Positions 45,098 through 54,142 are shown, counted from the stretch's first letter. The stretch is DNA of 60,421 nt from Nocardia wallacei (GCF_029869545.1 NZ_JARWQD010000160.1:1-60421), one strand, 5' to 3'. Translations and numbers: made by a program. The notes: generated from the letters alone by a model not told the origin.

Positions 45098-45763
45098 ATG
45101 CGTGTGCTGGTCGTCGAGGACGAGCCCTACATGGCGGAGGCCATCCGCGACGGTCTGCGCCTGGAGGCGATCGCGGCCGATATCGCCGGTGACGGCGACA
45201 CGGCCATGGAATTGCTGAGCATCAATGCCTACGACATCGCCGTCCTGGACCGAGACATCCCCGGGCCCTCGGGTGACGAGGTCGCCCGGCGCATCGTCGC
45301 GGCCGGTACCGGCACGCCGATCCTGATGCTGACCGCCGCCGACCGGCTCGACGACAAGGTCTCCGGATTCGAGCTCGGCGCCGACGACTATCTCACCAAG
45401 CCGTTCGCACTGCGGGAGCTCGTGCTCCGGCTCCGGGCGCTCGACCGTCGGCGCGGCCACCACAGGCCACCCGTGCGGGAGATCGCGGGACTGCGGGTGG
45501 ATCCGTTCCGCCGCGAGGTCTATCGCGACGGCCGCTATGTGGCGCTCACCCGCAAGCAGTTCGCCGTGCTCGACATCCTCGTCGCCGCCGAAGGCGGTGT
45601 CATCAGCGCGGAGGAACTCCTGGAGCGGGCGTGGGACGAGAATGCCGACCCCTTCACCAACGCCGTGCGCATCACCGTCTCGGCCCTGCGCAAACGGCTC
45701 GGCGAACCGTGGCTCATCGCGACCGTGCCCGGCGTCGGCTACCGCATCGACACCGGAACGTGA
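45098..45763 (+). CDS. OmpR/VanR-type response regulator
   Basis: A 221-residue regulator. The receiver has VLVVEDE at the N-terminus, the phospho-acceptor Asp in VLDRDIPGPSG, and Lys in LTKPF. The C-terminal winged helix is OmpR-type (YVALTRKQFAVLDILVAAEG, ITVSALRKRLG). It faces the VanY-like gene, whose promoter it may control. Its stop overlaps the histidine kinase start. Confidence 0.93.
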   Translation: MRVLVVEDEPYMAEAIRDGLRLEAIAADIAGDGDTAMELLSINAYDIAVLDRDIPGPSGDEVARRIVAAGTGTPILMLTAADRLDDKVSGFELGADDYLTKPFALRELVLRLRALDRRRGHHRPPVREIAGLRVDPFRREVYRDGRYVALTRKQFAVLDILVAAEGGVISAEELLERAWDENADPFTNAVRITVSALRKRLGEPWLIATVPGVGYRIDTGT

Positions 45764-46866
45764 GGGATCCGACCGCGGGCCGCGCGCCCGGTTTGAGCGT
45801 TCGCCTCAAACTCACCCTCAGCTACGCCGGATTCCTGATGCTGGCGGGCGTGCTGCTGCTCGCCGCCGTGTGGACGTTCCTGCTGCGCGGTGCCGTTCGC
45901 GCCTCCGCCCTGATTCCCGACCCCGCCAATCTCCCGCGCATCGTCGACCCCGCCAACTTCGGCCCGAGCGTATTCGGCACGGCGGCAGCCGCGCTCCTGG
46001 TCTTCCTGTTGGTGTTCGGTCTCGTGGGCGGCTGGATTCTGGCCGGGCGCATGCTCGCCCCGCTGACGCACATCACCGCGGCCACCCGCGCCGCCGAGCA
46101 CGGATCGCTCTCTCATCGAATCCGGTTACCGGGGCCGCAGGACGAGTTCCGCGAACTCGCCGACAGCTTCGACGCGATGCTCGCCCGGCTGGAGGCGCAC
46201 GTCATCGAGCAGCAGCGATTCGCGGCCAACGCCTCCCACGAGCTGCGCACGCCGCTGGCGATCACGCGGGCACTGCTCGACGTGGCCCGCAGCGATCCGG
46301 ACAGCCGCACCCCCGAACTCATCGAACGCCTGCACGTGGTCAATACCCGAGCGATCGACCTCACCGAGGCATTGCTCCTGCTCAGCCGCGCCGACCGGCG
46401 ATCGTTCACCCGCGAACGCGTCGATCTGTCCCTCATGGCCGAAGAAGCCGCCGAAACACTGCTCCCCCTCGCGGAGAAACGCGGCATCACCATCGAGACC
46501 GGCGGCGACATCGCCCCGGCCCTCGGCTCACCCGCGCTCCTGCTGCAGCTGACCACCAACCTCGTGCACAACGCGATCGTGCACAACCTGCCCGATCACG
46601 GCACCGTATGGGTCACGACCAGCGCGCGCCCCGGCATGGTCGTGCTCACCGTCGACAACACCGGCGAGGTGCTCTCGCCCCGGCTGGTCGCCACGCTCGC
46701 CGAGCCCTTCCGCCGCGGCACCGACCGCCGCCACTCCGACCACGCGGGCGCCGGCCTGGGCCTGGCCATCGTCCACAGCATCGCCCGAGCCCACAACGCC
46801 ACCCTCACCCTCGCCGCCCGCCCCACCGGCGGCCTCCACGTCACCGTCCACCTCCCCACCGCCTGA
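45760..46866 (+). CDS. VanS-type sensor histidine kinase
   Basis: A 368-residue kinase. Two membrane segments (LTLSYAGFLMLAGVLLLAAV and LLVFLLVFGLVGGWILAG) bracket a short extracellular loop of about 40 residues. HAMP, then the H box ASHELRTPLA, N box LVHNAIVHN and G box GAGLGLAIVHSIA follow. The GTG start overlaps the regulator stop as GTGA. Together with the VanY-like peptidase it suggests sensing of envelope stress. Confidence 0.93.
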   Translation: MRDPTAGRAPGLSVRLKLTLSYAGFLMLAGVLLLAAVWTFLLRGAVRASALIPDPANLPRIVDPANFGPSVFGTAAAALLVFLLVFGLVGGWILAGRMLAPLTHITAATRAAEHGSLSHRIRLPGPQDEFRELADSFDAMLARLEAHVIEQQRFAANASHELRTPLAITRALLDVARSDPDSRTPELIERLHVVNTRAIDLTEALLLLSRADRRSFTRERVDLSLMAEEAAETLLPLAEKRGITIETGGDIAPALGSPALLLQLTTNLVHNAIVHNLPDHGTVWVTTSARPGMVVLTVDNTGEVLSPRLVATLAEPFRRGTDRRHSDHAGAGLGLAIVHSIARAHNATLTLAARPTGGLHVTVHLPTA

Positions 46867-46889
46867 CTCCCCCTTCTCGCACCCCCGGT

Positions 46890-47288
46890 TCAGTCCTGCA
46901 CGACGGTGTTCTGGCAGACGGTGAGGAGCCAGCGGGTGTCGACCTTGGTCATGACGTAGAGGGGGGAGCCCTCGGCGGTGATGTTGCCCGCGAGGTCGAA
47001 GTAGCGCTGGCGGATCTTGACGGCGGCCACGTCGGGGCGCAGGAAGCGCACCAGGACCACCTCGTAGGTCGCGGTGCCGTCGCGCATGGCGCCGGGCAGG
47101 ACCCGGGCGGTGAATTCGGCGATGGCGTCGCGGCCGTCGAGGAGTTTCCCGTGGCCGGTGGTCCAGATGGCGTCGGGATGGAACAGCGACACGAACTCGT
47201 CGACGAGTTCGTTCTGCTGGGCGTGTTCGACGGTCGCGACGACGTCGCGGATCGCCTCGAGCTCGATGTCGGTCTGCGTGGTTGTCAT
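46890..47288 (-). CDS. SnoaL-like / SgcJ-EcaC family protein
   Basis: A 132-residue protein of the NTF2/SnoaL-like fold: IRDVVATVEHAQQNELVDEF, FHPDAIWTTGHGKLLDGRDAI and a beta-sheet half ending WLLTVCQNTVVQD. Family members are small enzymes or stress proteins. It lies just after the histidine kinase gene, on the opposite strand, and is divergent from the sulfur operon. Confidence 0.8.
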   Translation of the reverse strand: MTTTQTDIELEAIRDVVATVEHAQQNELVDEFVSLFHPDAIWTTGHGKLLDGRDAIAEFTARVLPGAMRDGTATYEVVLVRFLRPDVAAVKIRQRYFDLAGNITAEGSPLYVMTKVDTRWLLTVCQNTVVQD

Positions 47289-47472
47289 GCGAACGATCCT
47301 GCAACCCGAACTGGACTCGAGGTCAACACCAAGATCGCTGCGACGGTTTCGGCGCATTGATCTATGAGCTATTTCACAAAACTGAGCGGCCGTCCAGGGA
47401 ATTTCCCTCGAATCTGCGGAAAATATGGGCCCATGGTCGGAACGACCCCGCTGACATGGCACAATAGGCTCC

Positions 47473-47565
47473 ATGACTGGGCTTGGAGTACGACTGGTGG
47501 CGCGACGCCACGTCGACTACAAGCGTGTCTGCAGCGACCGCTGTCTGCCGGATTGCCTCCGGTAG
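47473..47565 (+). CDS. Cysteine-codon leader peptide of the sulfur operon
   Basis: A 30-residue ORF MTGLGVRLVARRHVDYKRVC continuing SDRCLPDCLR. Its body (LVxRRHVD) matches the actinobacterial putative leader peptides found upstream of sulfur genes. Three Cys codons cluster near the end. Its stop lies 124 bp before sirA, and the gap between is GC-rich and can fold. In mycobacteria similar uORFs with Cys tracts couple ribosome stalling to expression of the downstream genes. A weak -10-like ACAATA sits just upstream, so the transcript may be leaderless. Confidence 0.75.
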   Translation: MTGLGVRLVARRHVDYKRVCSDRCLPDCLR

Positions 47566-47689
47566 CGCGGCCCATCCCGACTCCGGCGCCCCTGTCTCGG
47601 CGCCCACATCCCGGCCGTTGCACACCGAAGGCGTGAGCCAGCCCCTCCCGCCTGCCGTCAAGGCCTGATCCACCCGCAGGAGCGACCCT

Positions 47690-49519
47690 ATGACGTCGAG
47701 TACCGACGCCGGTCCCAGCCCAGAATCCGTGCGCGCCGCGCGGGAACAGAAAGCCGAATCCGTGCGCGCCGCGCGCGAGCAGGATGTCGCGCGCGAGCGC
47801 GAGCAAGCCGCGCGGGAACGCCGCGCGCGTCCGCGCCCGCAGGCCACCGGCCAGCGCACCGGTAAACCGGTCCGCCGCAAGTCGGAGGGTCAGTGGGCGC
47901 TCGGCTACCGGGAACCGCTGAACCCGAACGAGCAGAGCAAGAAGGACGACAACCCGCTCAACGTCCGCGCCCGCATCGAGAACATCTACGCCAAGGGCGG
48001 CTTCGATTCCATCGACAAGGCCGACCTGCGCGGCCGGTTCCGCTGGTGGGGCCTCTACACCCAGCGCGAGCAGGGCTACGACGGCACCTGGACCGGCGAC
48101 GAGAACATCGACATCCTCGAGGCCCGCTACTTCATGATGCGGGTGCGCTGCGACGCCGGTGCGCTCAACCTCGCGCAGCTGCGCACCATCGCGGGCATCT
48201 CCACCGAGTTCGGCCGCGACACCGCCGACCTGTCCGACCGCGAGAACGTCCAGTACCACTGGATCGAGATCGAGAACGTCCCGGAGATCTGGCGACGCCT
48301 CGAGGAGGTCGGCCTGAAGACCACCGAGGCGTGCGGCGACTGCCCGCGTGTGGTGCTCGGCTCGCCGCTGGCCGGGGAGTCGCTGCACGAGGTCATCGAC
48401 CCGACCCCGGCGATCGACGAGATCGTGAGCCGCTACATCGGCAAGAAGGAGTACTCCAACCTCCCGCGCAAGTTCAAGACCGCGATCTCCGGCCAGCAGG
48501 ACGTGGCGCACGAGATCAACGACGTGGCGTTCATCGGCGTCGACCATCCCGAGCACGGGCCGGGGCTGGACCTGTGGGTCGGCGGCGGCCTGTCCACCAA
48601 CCCGATGCTGGCCAAGCGCGTCGGCGTGTGGGTGCCGCTGGAGGAGGTGCCGGACGTGTGGGAGGCGGTCGTCGCGGTGTTCCGCGACTACGGCTACCGC
48701 CGGTTGCGCACCAAGGCCCGGCTGAAGTTCCTCATCAAGGACTGGGGTGTCGAGAAGTTCCGCGAGGTCCTCGAAACCGAGTACCTGAAGCGGAAACTCA
48801 TCGACGGCCCCGCACCGGAGCAGGTGAAGCAGGTCATCGACCACGTCGGCGTGCAGCGGCTGCGCAACGGGCTCAACGCCGTCGGCTTCTCCCCCATCGC
48901 GGGCCGCGTCTCGGGAACCATCCTCACCAAGGTCGCCGATGCGGCCGAGCGGGCGGGCTCGGACCGGGTCCGGTTCACCCCGTACCAGAAGCTGGTCGTG
49001 CTCGACGTGCCCGACGACAAGGTCGAGCAGCTGCAGGCCGAGCTGGAACCGCTGGGGCTGCACTCGAAGCCGTCGATCTGGCGGCGAAACCTGGTGGCCT
49101 GCAGCGGAATCGAGTTCTGCAAGCTGTCGTTCGTGGAGACCCGCAAGCGCTCCCAGGCGCTGGCGCCCGAACTCGAGCAGCGGCTCGCCGATATCAACGC
49201 GCAGCTGGACGTTCCGGTCACCATCAACATCAACGGCTGCCCGAACTCCTGCGCCCGGGCCCAGATCGCCGATATCGGCTTCAAGGGCCAGCTGGTCGAC
49301 GACGGCGACGGGAATCATGTGGAGGGCTATCAGGTTCACCTGGGAGGCAGCCTCGGGTTCGACAGCGCCTTCGGGCGCAAGCTGCGCCAGCACAAGGTGA
49401 CCAGCGACGAGCTCGGCGACTACATCGAGCGTGTGGTGCGCAATTTCGTGAAGAACCGCGACGAGGGCGAGCGGTTCGCGCAGTGGGCTGTCCGCGCCGA
49501 CGACGCCGACCTTCGGTAA
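47690..49519 (+). CDS. sirA: Ferredoxin-dependent assimilatory sulfite reductase
   Basis: A 609-residue siroheme/4Fe-4S enzyme that reduces sulfite to sulfide. The cluster ligands are CSGIEFC and NGCPNSC. The core begins near residue 65 (SEGQWALGYREPLN). The first 60 residues are an unusual charged region in which ESVRAAREQ occurs twice; the DNA shows a 33-bp in-frame repeat from 47723 and 47756. ATG preceded by CAGGAG. Homologue of M. tuberculosis Rv2391. Confidence 0.95.
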   Translation: MTSSTDAGPSPESVRAAREQKAESVRAAREQDVAREREQAARERRARPRPQATGQRTGKPVRRKSEGQWALGYREPLNPNEQSKKDDNPLNVRARIENIYAKGGFDSIDKADLRGRFRWWGLYTQREQGYDGTWTGDENIDILEARYFMMRVRCDAGALNLAQLRTIAGISTEFGRDTADLSDRENVQYHWIEIENVPEIWRRLEEVGLKTTEACGDCPRVVLGSPLAGESLHEVIDPTPAIDEIVSRYIGKKEYSNLPRKFKTAISGQQDVAHEINDVAFIGVDHPEHGPGLDLWVGGGLSTNPMLAKRVGVWVPLEEVPDVWEAVVAVFRDYGYRRLRTKARLKFLIKDWGVEKFREVLETEYLKRKLIDGPAPEQVKQVIDHVGVQRLRNGLNAVGFSPIAGRVSGTILTKVADAAERAGSDRVRFTPYQKLVVLDVPDDKVEQLQAELEPLGLHSKPSIWRRNLVACSGIEFCKLSFVETRKRSQALAPELEQRLADINAQLDVPVTININGCPNSCARAQIADIGFKGQLVDDGDGNHVEGYQVHLGGSLGFDSAFGRKLRQHKVTSDELGDYIERVVRNFVKNRDEGERFAQWAVRADDADLR

Positions 49520-49534
49520 CGGGAGATTTCAGCT

Positions 49535-50251
49535 ATGGCAACCACTTTGGAGAAGCTGTCCGAGGACGAACTGCGCAGGATCGCCGAAGACGGTGCGGCA
49601 CGACTGGGTCCGGACGCCACCGCGCAGGAGCTGCTGCGGTGGACCGAGGACACCTTCGGCTCCGGGTACATCGTCGCCTCCAACATGCAGGACGCGGTGC
49701 TGGTCCACCTGGCCGCGCAGGTGCACGCGGGCGTGGACGTGCTGTTCCTCGACACCGGCTACCACTTCGCCGAGACCATCGGCACGCGTGACGCCGTGGA
49801 GACGGTGTACGGCGTGAACATCGTCAACGTGCAGCCGGAACACACTGTGGCAGAGCAGGATCGGCTGCTCGGCAAGGACCTGTTCGCGCGCGACGCCGGT
49901 GAGTGCTGCCGCCTGCGCAAGGTGGTGCCGCTGAAGAAGTCGCTGGCCGGTTACAACGCCTGGGTCACCGGTATCCGCCGCGTGGAGGCCCCGACCCGCG
50001 CCAACGCGCCCCTGATCTCCTTCGACGAGGCCTTCGGCCTGGTGAAGATCAATCCGATCGCCGCCTGGTCCGACGACGAGATGACCGGCTACATCGAAGA
50101 ACACGGAATTCTCGTCAATCCCCTTGTGGAGGAGGGGTATCCGTCCATCGGTTGCGCTCCGTGCACGCGGAAGCCGGAACCGGGATCCGATCCGCGAAGC
50201 GGCCGCTGGGCCGGCCTCGCCAAGACCGAATGCGGGTTACACGCCTCATGA
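49535..50251 (+). CDS. cysH: Adenylyl-sulfate (APS) reductase, 4Fe-4S type
   Basis: A 238-residue reductase that turns APS into sulfite. The iron-sulfur ligands are CC in GECCRLRKV and CxxC in GCAPCTRK, with the catalytic Cys in ECGLH at the C-terminus; these mark the bacterial APS-reducing form. It follows sirA by 15 bp and its stop overlaps the cysD start as ATGA. Confidence 0.95.
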   Translation: MATTLEKLSEDELRRIAEDGAARLGPDATAQELLRWTEDTFGSGYIVASNMQDAVLVHLAAQVHAGVDVLFLDTGYHFAETIGTRDAVETVYGVNIVNVQPEHTVAEQDRLLGKDLFARDAGECCRLRKVVPLKKSLAGYNAWVTGIRRVEAPTRANAPLISFDEAFGLVKINPIAAWSDDEMTGYIEEHGILVNPLVEEGYPSIGCAPCTRKPEPGSDPRSGRWAGLAKTECGLHAS

Positions 50252-51159
50252 CAACAGCCACTGACACGCGATTCGACACCCTGGCCGCCCTGGAGTCGGA
50301 ATCCATCCACATCTTCCGTGAGGTCGCGGGCGAGTTCGAGCGGCCGGTGATCCTGTTCTCCGGCGGCAAGGATTCCACGGTGCTGCTGCACCTGGCGCTC
50401 AAGGCGTTCTGGCCCGCGCCGCTGCCGTTCGCGCTGCTGCACGTGGACACCGGCCACAACCTGCCGGAGGTGCTCGAGTTCCGTGACCGCGTGGTCGACA
50501 AGTACGGGCTGCGCCTGCATGTCGCGTCGGTCGAGGACTACCTCGCCGACGGGCGGCTGACCGAGCGGCCCGACGGCATCCGCAACCCGCTGCAGACGGT
50601 GCCGCTGCTGGACGCCATCGCCGAGCACCGGTTCGACGCGGTCTTCGGCGGCGGCCGCCGCGACGAGGAGCGCTCGCGCGCCAAGGAGCGCATCTTCTCG
50701 CTGCGCGACGCGTTCGGCCGCTGGGATCCCAAGCGGCAGCGCCCGGAGCTGTGGAACCTGTACAACGGCCGGCACGCGCCGGGCGAGCACGTGCGCGTGT
50801 TCCCGCTGAGCAACTGGACCGAGCTCGACATCTGGCGCTACATCGCCCGGGAGGACGTCGAGCTCGCCACCATCTACTACTCGCACGAGCGCCCGGTCTA
50901 CCAGCGCGACGGCATGTGGATGACGCCCGGCTCCTGGGGCGGTCCGCGCGACGACGAGGAGCTGGTGGTGAAGTCGGTGCGCTACCGCACCGTCGGCGAC
51001 GGATCCTCCACGGGCGCAATCCTTTCGACCGCCGCGACCAATGACGACATTCTCGCCGAGGTCGCGGCGTCGCGGCTGACCGAGCGCGGCGCGACGCGCG
51101 GCGACGACCGGGTGTCGGAGGCAGCGATGGAAGACCGGAAGAGAGAAGGTTATTTCTGA
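50248..51159 (+). CDS. cysD: Sulfate adenylyltransferase subunit 2
   Basis: A 303-residue subunit of ATP sulfurylase that activates sulfate to APS. The PP-loop is FSGGKDSTVLLHLA. Further family blocks are HVDTGHNLPEVLEFRD and FGGGRRDEERSRAKER. Its TGA overlaps the cysN ATG (TGATG). It is coupled to cysH upstream and cysN downstream. Confidence 0.95.
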   Translation: MTTATDTRFDTLAALESESIHIFREVAGEFERPVILFSGGKDSTVLLHLALKAFWPAPLPFALLHVDTGHNLPEVLEFRDRVVDKYGLRLHVASVEDYLADGRLTERPDGIRNPLQTVPLLDAIAEHRFDAVFGGGRRDEERSRAKERIFSLRDAFGRWDPKRQRPELWNLYNGRHAPGEHVRVFPLSNWTELDIWRYIAREDVELATIYYSHERPVYQRDGMWMTPGSWGGPRDDEELVVKSVRYRTVGDGSSTGAILSTAATNDDILAEVAASRLTERGATRGDDRVSEAAMEDRKREGYF

Positions 51160-52460
51160 TGTCCGACCTGTTACGACTGGCCACCGCCGGCAGCGTCGAC
51201 GACGGCAAGTCCACCCTGGTCGGACGGCTGCTCTACGACACGAAATCCGTGCTGGCCGACCAGATCGACGCCGTGACCCGCGCGTCGGTCGACAAGGGCC
51301 TGGCCACGCCGGACCTGTCGCTGCTCGTCGACGGCCTGCGCGCCGAGCGCGAGCAGGGCATCACGATCGATGTGGCCTACCGCTACTTCGCCACGCCCAC
51401 ACGGACTTTCGTGCTCGCCGACACCCCGGGACACGTGCAGTACACCCGCAATACGGTATCCGGCGCGTCGACCGCGCAGCTGGTGATCCTGCTCGTCGAT
51501 GCCCGCAAGGGCGTGATCGAGCAGACCCGCCGCCATGCCGCCGTGATGGCGCTGCTGGGCGTGCCGAAGCTGGTGCTCGCCGTCAACAAGATCGACCTGG
51601 TCGACGACGCGGCCGGGGTCTTCGACCGAATCGCGACCGAATTCACCGAGCTGACAACGAAACTCGGTTGGGCGCCGGAGGACGTGGTGGAGATCCCGGT
51701 ATCGGCGCTGCACGGCGACAACATCGCCTCCCGCTCCGAGCAGACGCCGTTCTACGACGGGCCCTCGCTCATCGAGCATCTGGAGTCGGTGCCGGTCGAT
51801 GCCGACAGCTCCGGCCGCCACCGGGTCGGGCTGCGGTTTCCGGTGCAGTACGTCATCCGCCCGCGCACCGCCGACCATCCGGACTACCGCGGCTACGCGG
51901 GACAGGTCGCGGCGGGCGTGGTCGCCAAGGGCGACGAGGTCGTGGTGCTGCCCTCGGGCATTCGCACCACGGTCGAGCGCATCGACACCGCCGACGGCGA
52001 GCTGGCCGCCGCCCAGCCGGGGCGCAGCGTCACCCTGGTGCTCGCCGACGACGTCGACATCTCCCGCGGCGACACCATCGCGGCGGCCGCCGATGCGCCC
52101 GAGCCGATCGACGCCTTCGACGCGACCGTCTGCTGGCTCGGCGACAAGCCGCTGCGGCCGGGCGCGCGGCTGCTGCTCAAGCACGGCACCCGCACCACCC
52201 AGGCCATCGTCGGCGCGCTGCTGGAGCGGTTCGACGAGCAGCAGCTGGCCGCCGATCCGGATCCGGAATCGCTGTCGCTCAACGACATCGGCCGCATCTC
52301 GCTGCGCGTCGCCGACCCGATCGTCGCCGACGACTACCGCACCAACCGCCACACCGGCAGTTTCCTGCTCATCGATCCGGCGGGCGGCAACACGCTGGCC
52401 GCGGGCCTGGTGGGTGACGTGCTGACGGCCGTCGAGGTCGGTGCCGAGGTCGGGGTCTGA
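51159..52460 (+). CDS. cysN: Sulfate adenylyltransferase subunit 1 (GTPase)
   Basis: A 433-residue elongation-factor-like GTPase that drives sulfate activation with CysD. G1 is GSVDDGKSTLVG, G3 is DTPGH and G4 is NKID. It ends after the beta-barrel domains and lacks the fused APS kinase (CysC) of M. tuberculosis CysNC, which suits the APS reductase route encoded here. Confidence 0.95.
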   Translation: MSDLLRLATAGSVDDGKSTLVGRLLYDTKSVLADQIDAVTRASVDKGLATPDLSLLVDGLRAEREQGITIDVAYRYFATPTRTFVLADTPGHVQYTRNTVSGASTAQLVILLVDARKGVIEQTRRHAAVMALLGVPKLVLAVNKIDLVDDAAGVFDRIATEFTELTTKLGWAPEDVVEIPVSALHGDNIASRSEQTPFYDGPSLIEHLESVPVDADSSGRHRVGLRFPVQYVIRPRTADHPDYRGYAGQVAAGVVAKGDEVVVLPSGIRTTVERIDTADGELAAAQPGRSVTLVLADDVDISRGDTIAAAADAPEPIDAFDATVCWLGDKPLRPGARLLLKHGTRTTQAIVGALLERFDEQQLAADPDPESLSLNDIGRISLRVADPIVADDYRTNRHTGSFLLIDPAGGNTLAAGLVGDVLTAVEVGAEVGV

Positions 52461-52461
52461 G

Positions 52462-53250
52462 ATGAGTTCGGGCCCACGCCGCCGAGGAATGGGGCGGAAC
52501 GGGGCGGTTCTCCCCACGTCCCGTCCCGCACTGATCGCGGTCGCGCACGGCAGCCGCGATCCCCGTTCCGCCGCAACCATGTCCGCGGTGGTCGCCGACC
52601 TGTCCGTCCGCCGCCCGGACCTCGATATCCGGCTGGCGTTCCTGGATCTGAACACTCCCTCGGTGGAGCAGGTCGTGGATGCCGTTGCCGCGCAGGGACA
52701 TACGGAGGCGGTGGTGGTTCCACTACTGCTGGGCAATGCCTTTCACGCCCGCGTGGACCTCCCCGGCATGCTGGCCGCCGCACGCATCCGCCACCCTCGG
52801 CTGCACCTGACGCAGGCCGAGGTTCTCGGCGACGACCCGCGCCTGATCACGGCGCTGCGTGACCGAATCCTGTCGACCGGCGCCGACCCGCGAAACGAAC
52901 GGACCGGGATCGCGGTCGCCGCCGTCGGCTCGTCCTCAGCCGCCGCGAACCGCCACACGCTGCGTATCGGCGGCCTGGTGGCCGAGGGCACCGCCTGGCG
53001 CACCTCGGTCTGCTTCGCCACCACGGAACCGTCGCTACCGCAGGCCGTTTCACTCCTGTACGAGCAGGGATGCGATCGAGTGCTGGTCGCTCCCTGGTTC
53101 CTGGCCCCGGGCCTGCTCACCGACCGCCTGCACCGGGCGGGCCCGAACCTCCTGCACGCGAAGACGATCGGAGCGCACACCGCGCTCACCGATGTCGTGC
53201 TGGACCGCTACGTGACGGCCGCGACACCGGCGCTGGCCGAATCGGCGTGA
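52462..53250 (+). CDS. Sirohydrochlorin chelatase (CbiX/SirB-type)
   Basis: A 262-residue chelatase that inserts iron into sirohydrochlorin to make siroheme for SirA. The first half has ALIAVAHGSRDPRSAA with the catalytic His and VVVPLLLGNAFHARVDLP; the second half repeats the fold (IAVAAVGSSSAAANRH). ATG one base after the cysN stop. M. tuberculosis carries Che1 (Rv2393) in the same position next to cysH. Confidence 0.92.
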   Translation: MSSGPRRRGMGRNGAVLPTSRPALIAVAHGSRDPRSAATMSAVVADLSVRRPDLDIRLAFLDLNTPSVEQVVDAVAAQGHTEAVVVPLLLGNAFHARVDLPGMLAAARIRHPRLHLTQAEVLGDDPRLITALRDRILSTGADPRNERTGIAVAAVGSSSAAANRHTLRIGGLVAEGTAWRTSVCFATTEPSLPQAVSLLYEQGCDRVLVAPWFLAPGLLTDRLHRAGPNLLHAKTIGAHTALTDVVLDRYVTAATPALAESA

Positions 53251-53276
53251 GATTCGCTCCGTAGCATGTAGTCCCG

Positions 53277-54089
53277 CTATGCCCGCGTGGTACGCACCCG
53301 GGTGATCGTCGGCGGGATATTGCGCAGCACCGGAACTCGATCGAAGATCGGCATCGTGACCGCCAGCGGACCCCGCGACGGCCCGTAGTTGCGCACGTGG
53401 ACCTCGCGGATGCGCGGGCTCCAGCCGCGCAGCAGGGCGGCGATGTCGTCGCGGCGCACGCCCCAGGGCATCGGCGGGGCCGTGTAGTGCTCGGTCTTCG
53501 AGTAGCCGGACATCGTCTTGCGGGCGAACCAGGGCGGGATGGTGTCGAACATCAGCTGCAGGCCCGGCAGCCGATCCACCATGGCGGTCACCAGATTTCG
53601 CACCTGCTCCTCGTCGAAGTACATGAACAGGCCCTGCGCGGTCACGAACACCTCGCCGGATCCGACCTCGTCCAGCCAGGCGGGATCCAATGCGCTGCAG
53701 GCGATATGGCGGCAGCGTTCGGAGGCGGGGAGGAACCGCTCCCGCACCGCGACGGCATCGGGAACATCGACGCACAGCCAGCGCACCCGGCCGTTGTCGC
53801 AGCGCTGGAACTGCGTCTCCAGCCCGGCGCCGAGCTCCACGACCGTGCCGTCCGGATGCTCGGCGAGCCACGGCCGCAGGGCATCGTCGAAGATCCGGGA
53901 GCGTTCGGCATGGGTGCCGTCCGGCGTGCCGAAGTTCCGGTCGTAATCGAAATCGATCGACTCGTAGATCCGCACACAGTCCGGATCGTGCAGCTTCCCG
54001 TCGCGGCGACCCGCCTCCGACGCGCGATTGTGCAACGTCCACAGCATTGTCACCGGGACACCGACCAGATCCACCTCACGGCTCGACAT
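53277..54089 (-). CDS. SAM-dependent methyltransferase (leucine carboxyl methyltransferase-like)
   Basis: A 270-residue class I methyltransferase. The SAM site is TVVELGAGLETQFQR, then WLCVDVPDAVAVRERF and AQGLFMYFDEEQV, features of the LCMT/PPM-type family in actinobacteria. The ATG lies 6 bases after a -10 hexamer, so the mRNA is probably leaderless. The natural substrate is unknown. Confidence 0.85.
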   Translation of the reverse strand: MSSREVDLVGVPVTMLWTLHNRASEAGRRDGKLHDPDCVRIYESIDFDYDRNFGTPDGTHAERSRIFDDALRPWLAEHPDGTVVELGAGLETQFQRCDNGRVRWLCVDVPDAVAVRERFLPASERCRHIACSALDPAWLDEVGSGEVFVTAQGLFMYFDEEQVRNLVTAMVDRLPGLQLMFDTIPPWFARKTMSGYSKTEHYTAPPMPWGVRRDDIAALLRGWSPRIREVHVRNYGPSRGPLAVTMPIFDRVPVLRNIPPTITRVRTTRA

Positions 54090-54133
54090 TAGGCAATCCT
54101 AACTCGACCCCGGCTTAATGGCAACGGTTTTCA
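54089..54133 (-). promoter_or_regulatory. Leaderless promoter with an overlapping palindrome for the methyltransferase
   Basis: Reading the minus strand: TTGCCA (54124-54119), 17 bases, TAGGAT (54101-54096), 6 bases, ATG at 54089. TTAGGATTGCCTAA (54102-54089) is an inverted repeat of TTAGG and CCTAA across the -10, resembling part of an iron (IdeR/DmdR) box. A Zur-like TGAAAACCGTTGCCA (54133-54119) overlaps the -35. Which metal regulator, if any, binds is not clear. Confidence 0.55.
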
Positions 54134-54142
54134 TGAGTGCGG

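Noticed and set aside
43037..46866. Complete vancomycin-resistance (vanHAX) locus
   Set aside because: Only VanY-, VanR- and VanS-like genes are present; no ligase, dehydrogenase or VanX-type dipeptidase is seen.
47369..49393. A 674-codon minus-strand frame opposite sirA
   Set aside because: It is antisense to sirA, whose cluster-binding motifs and operon context are unambiguous.
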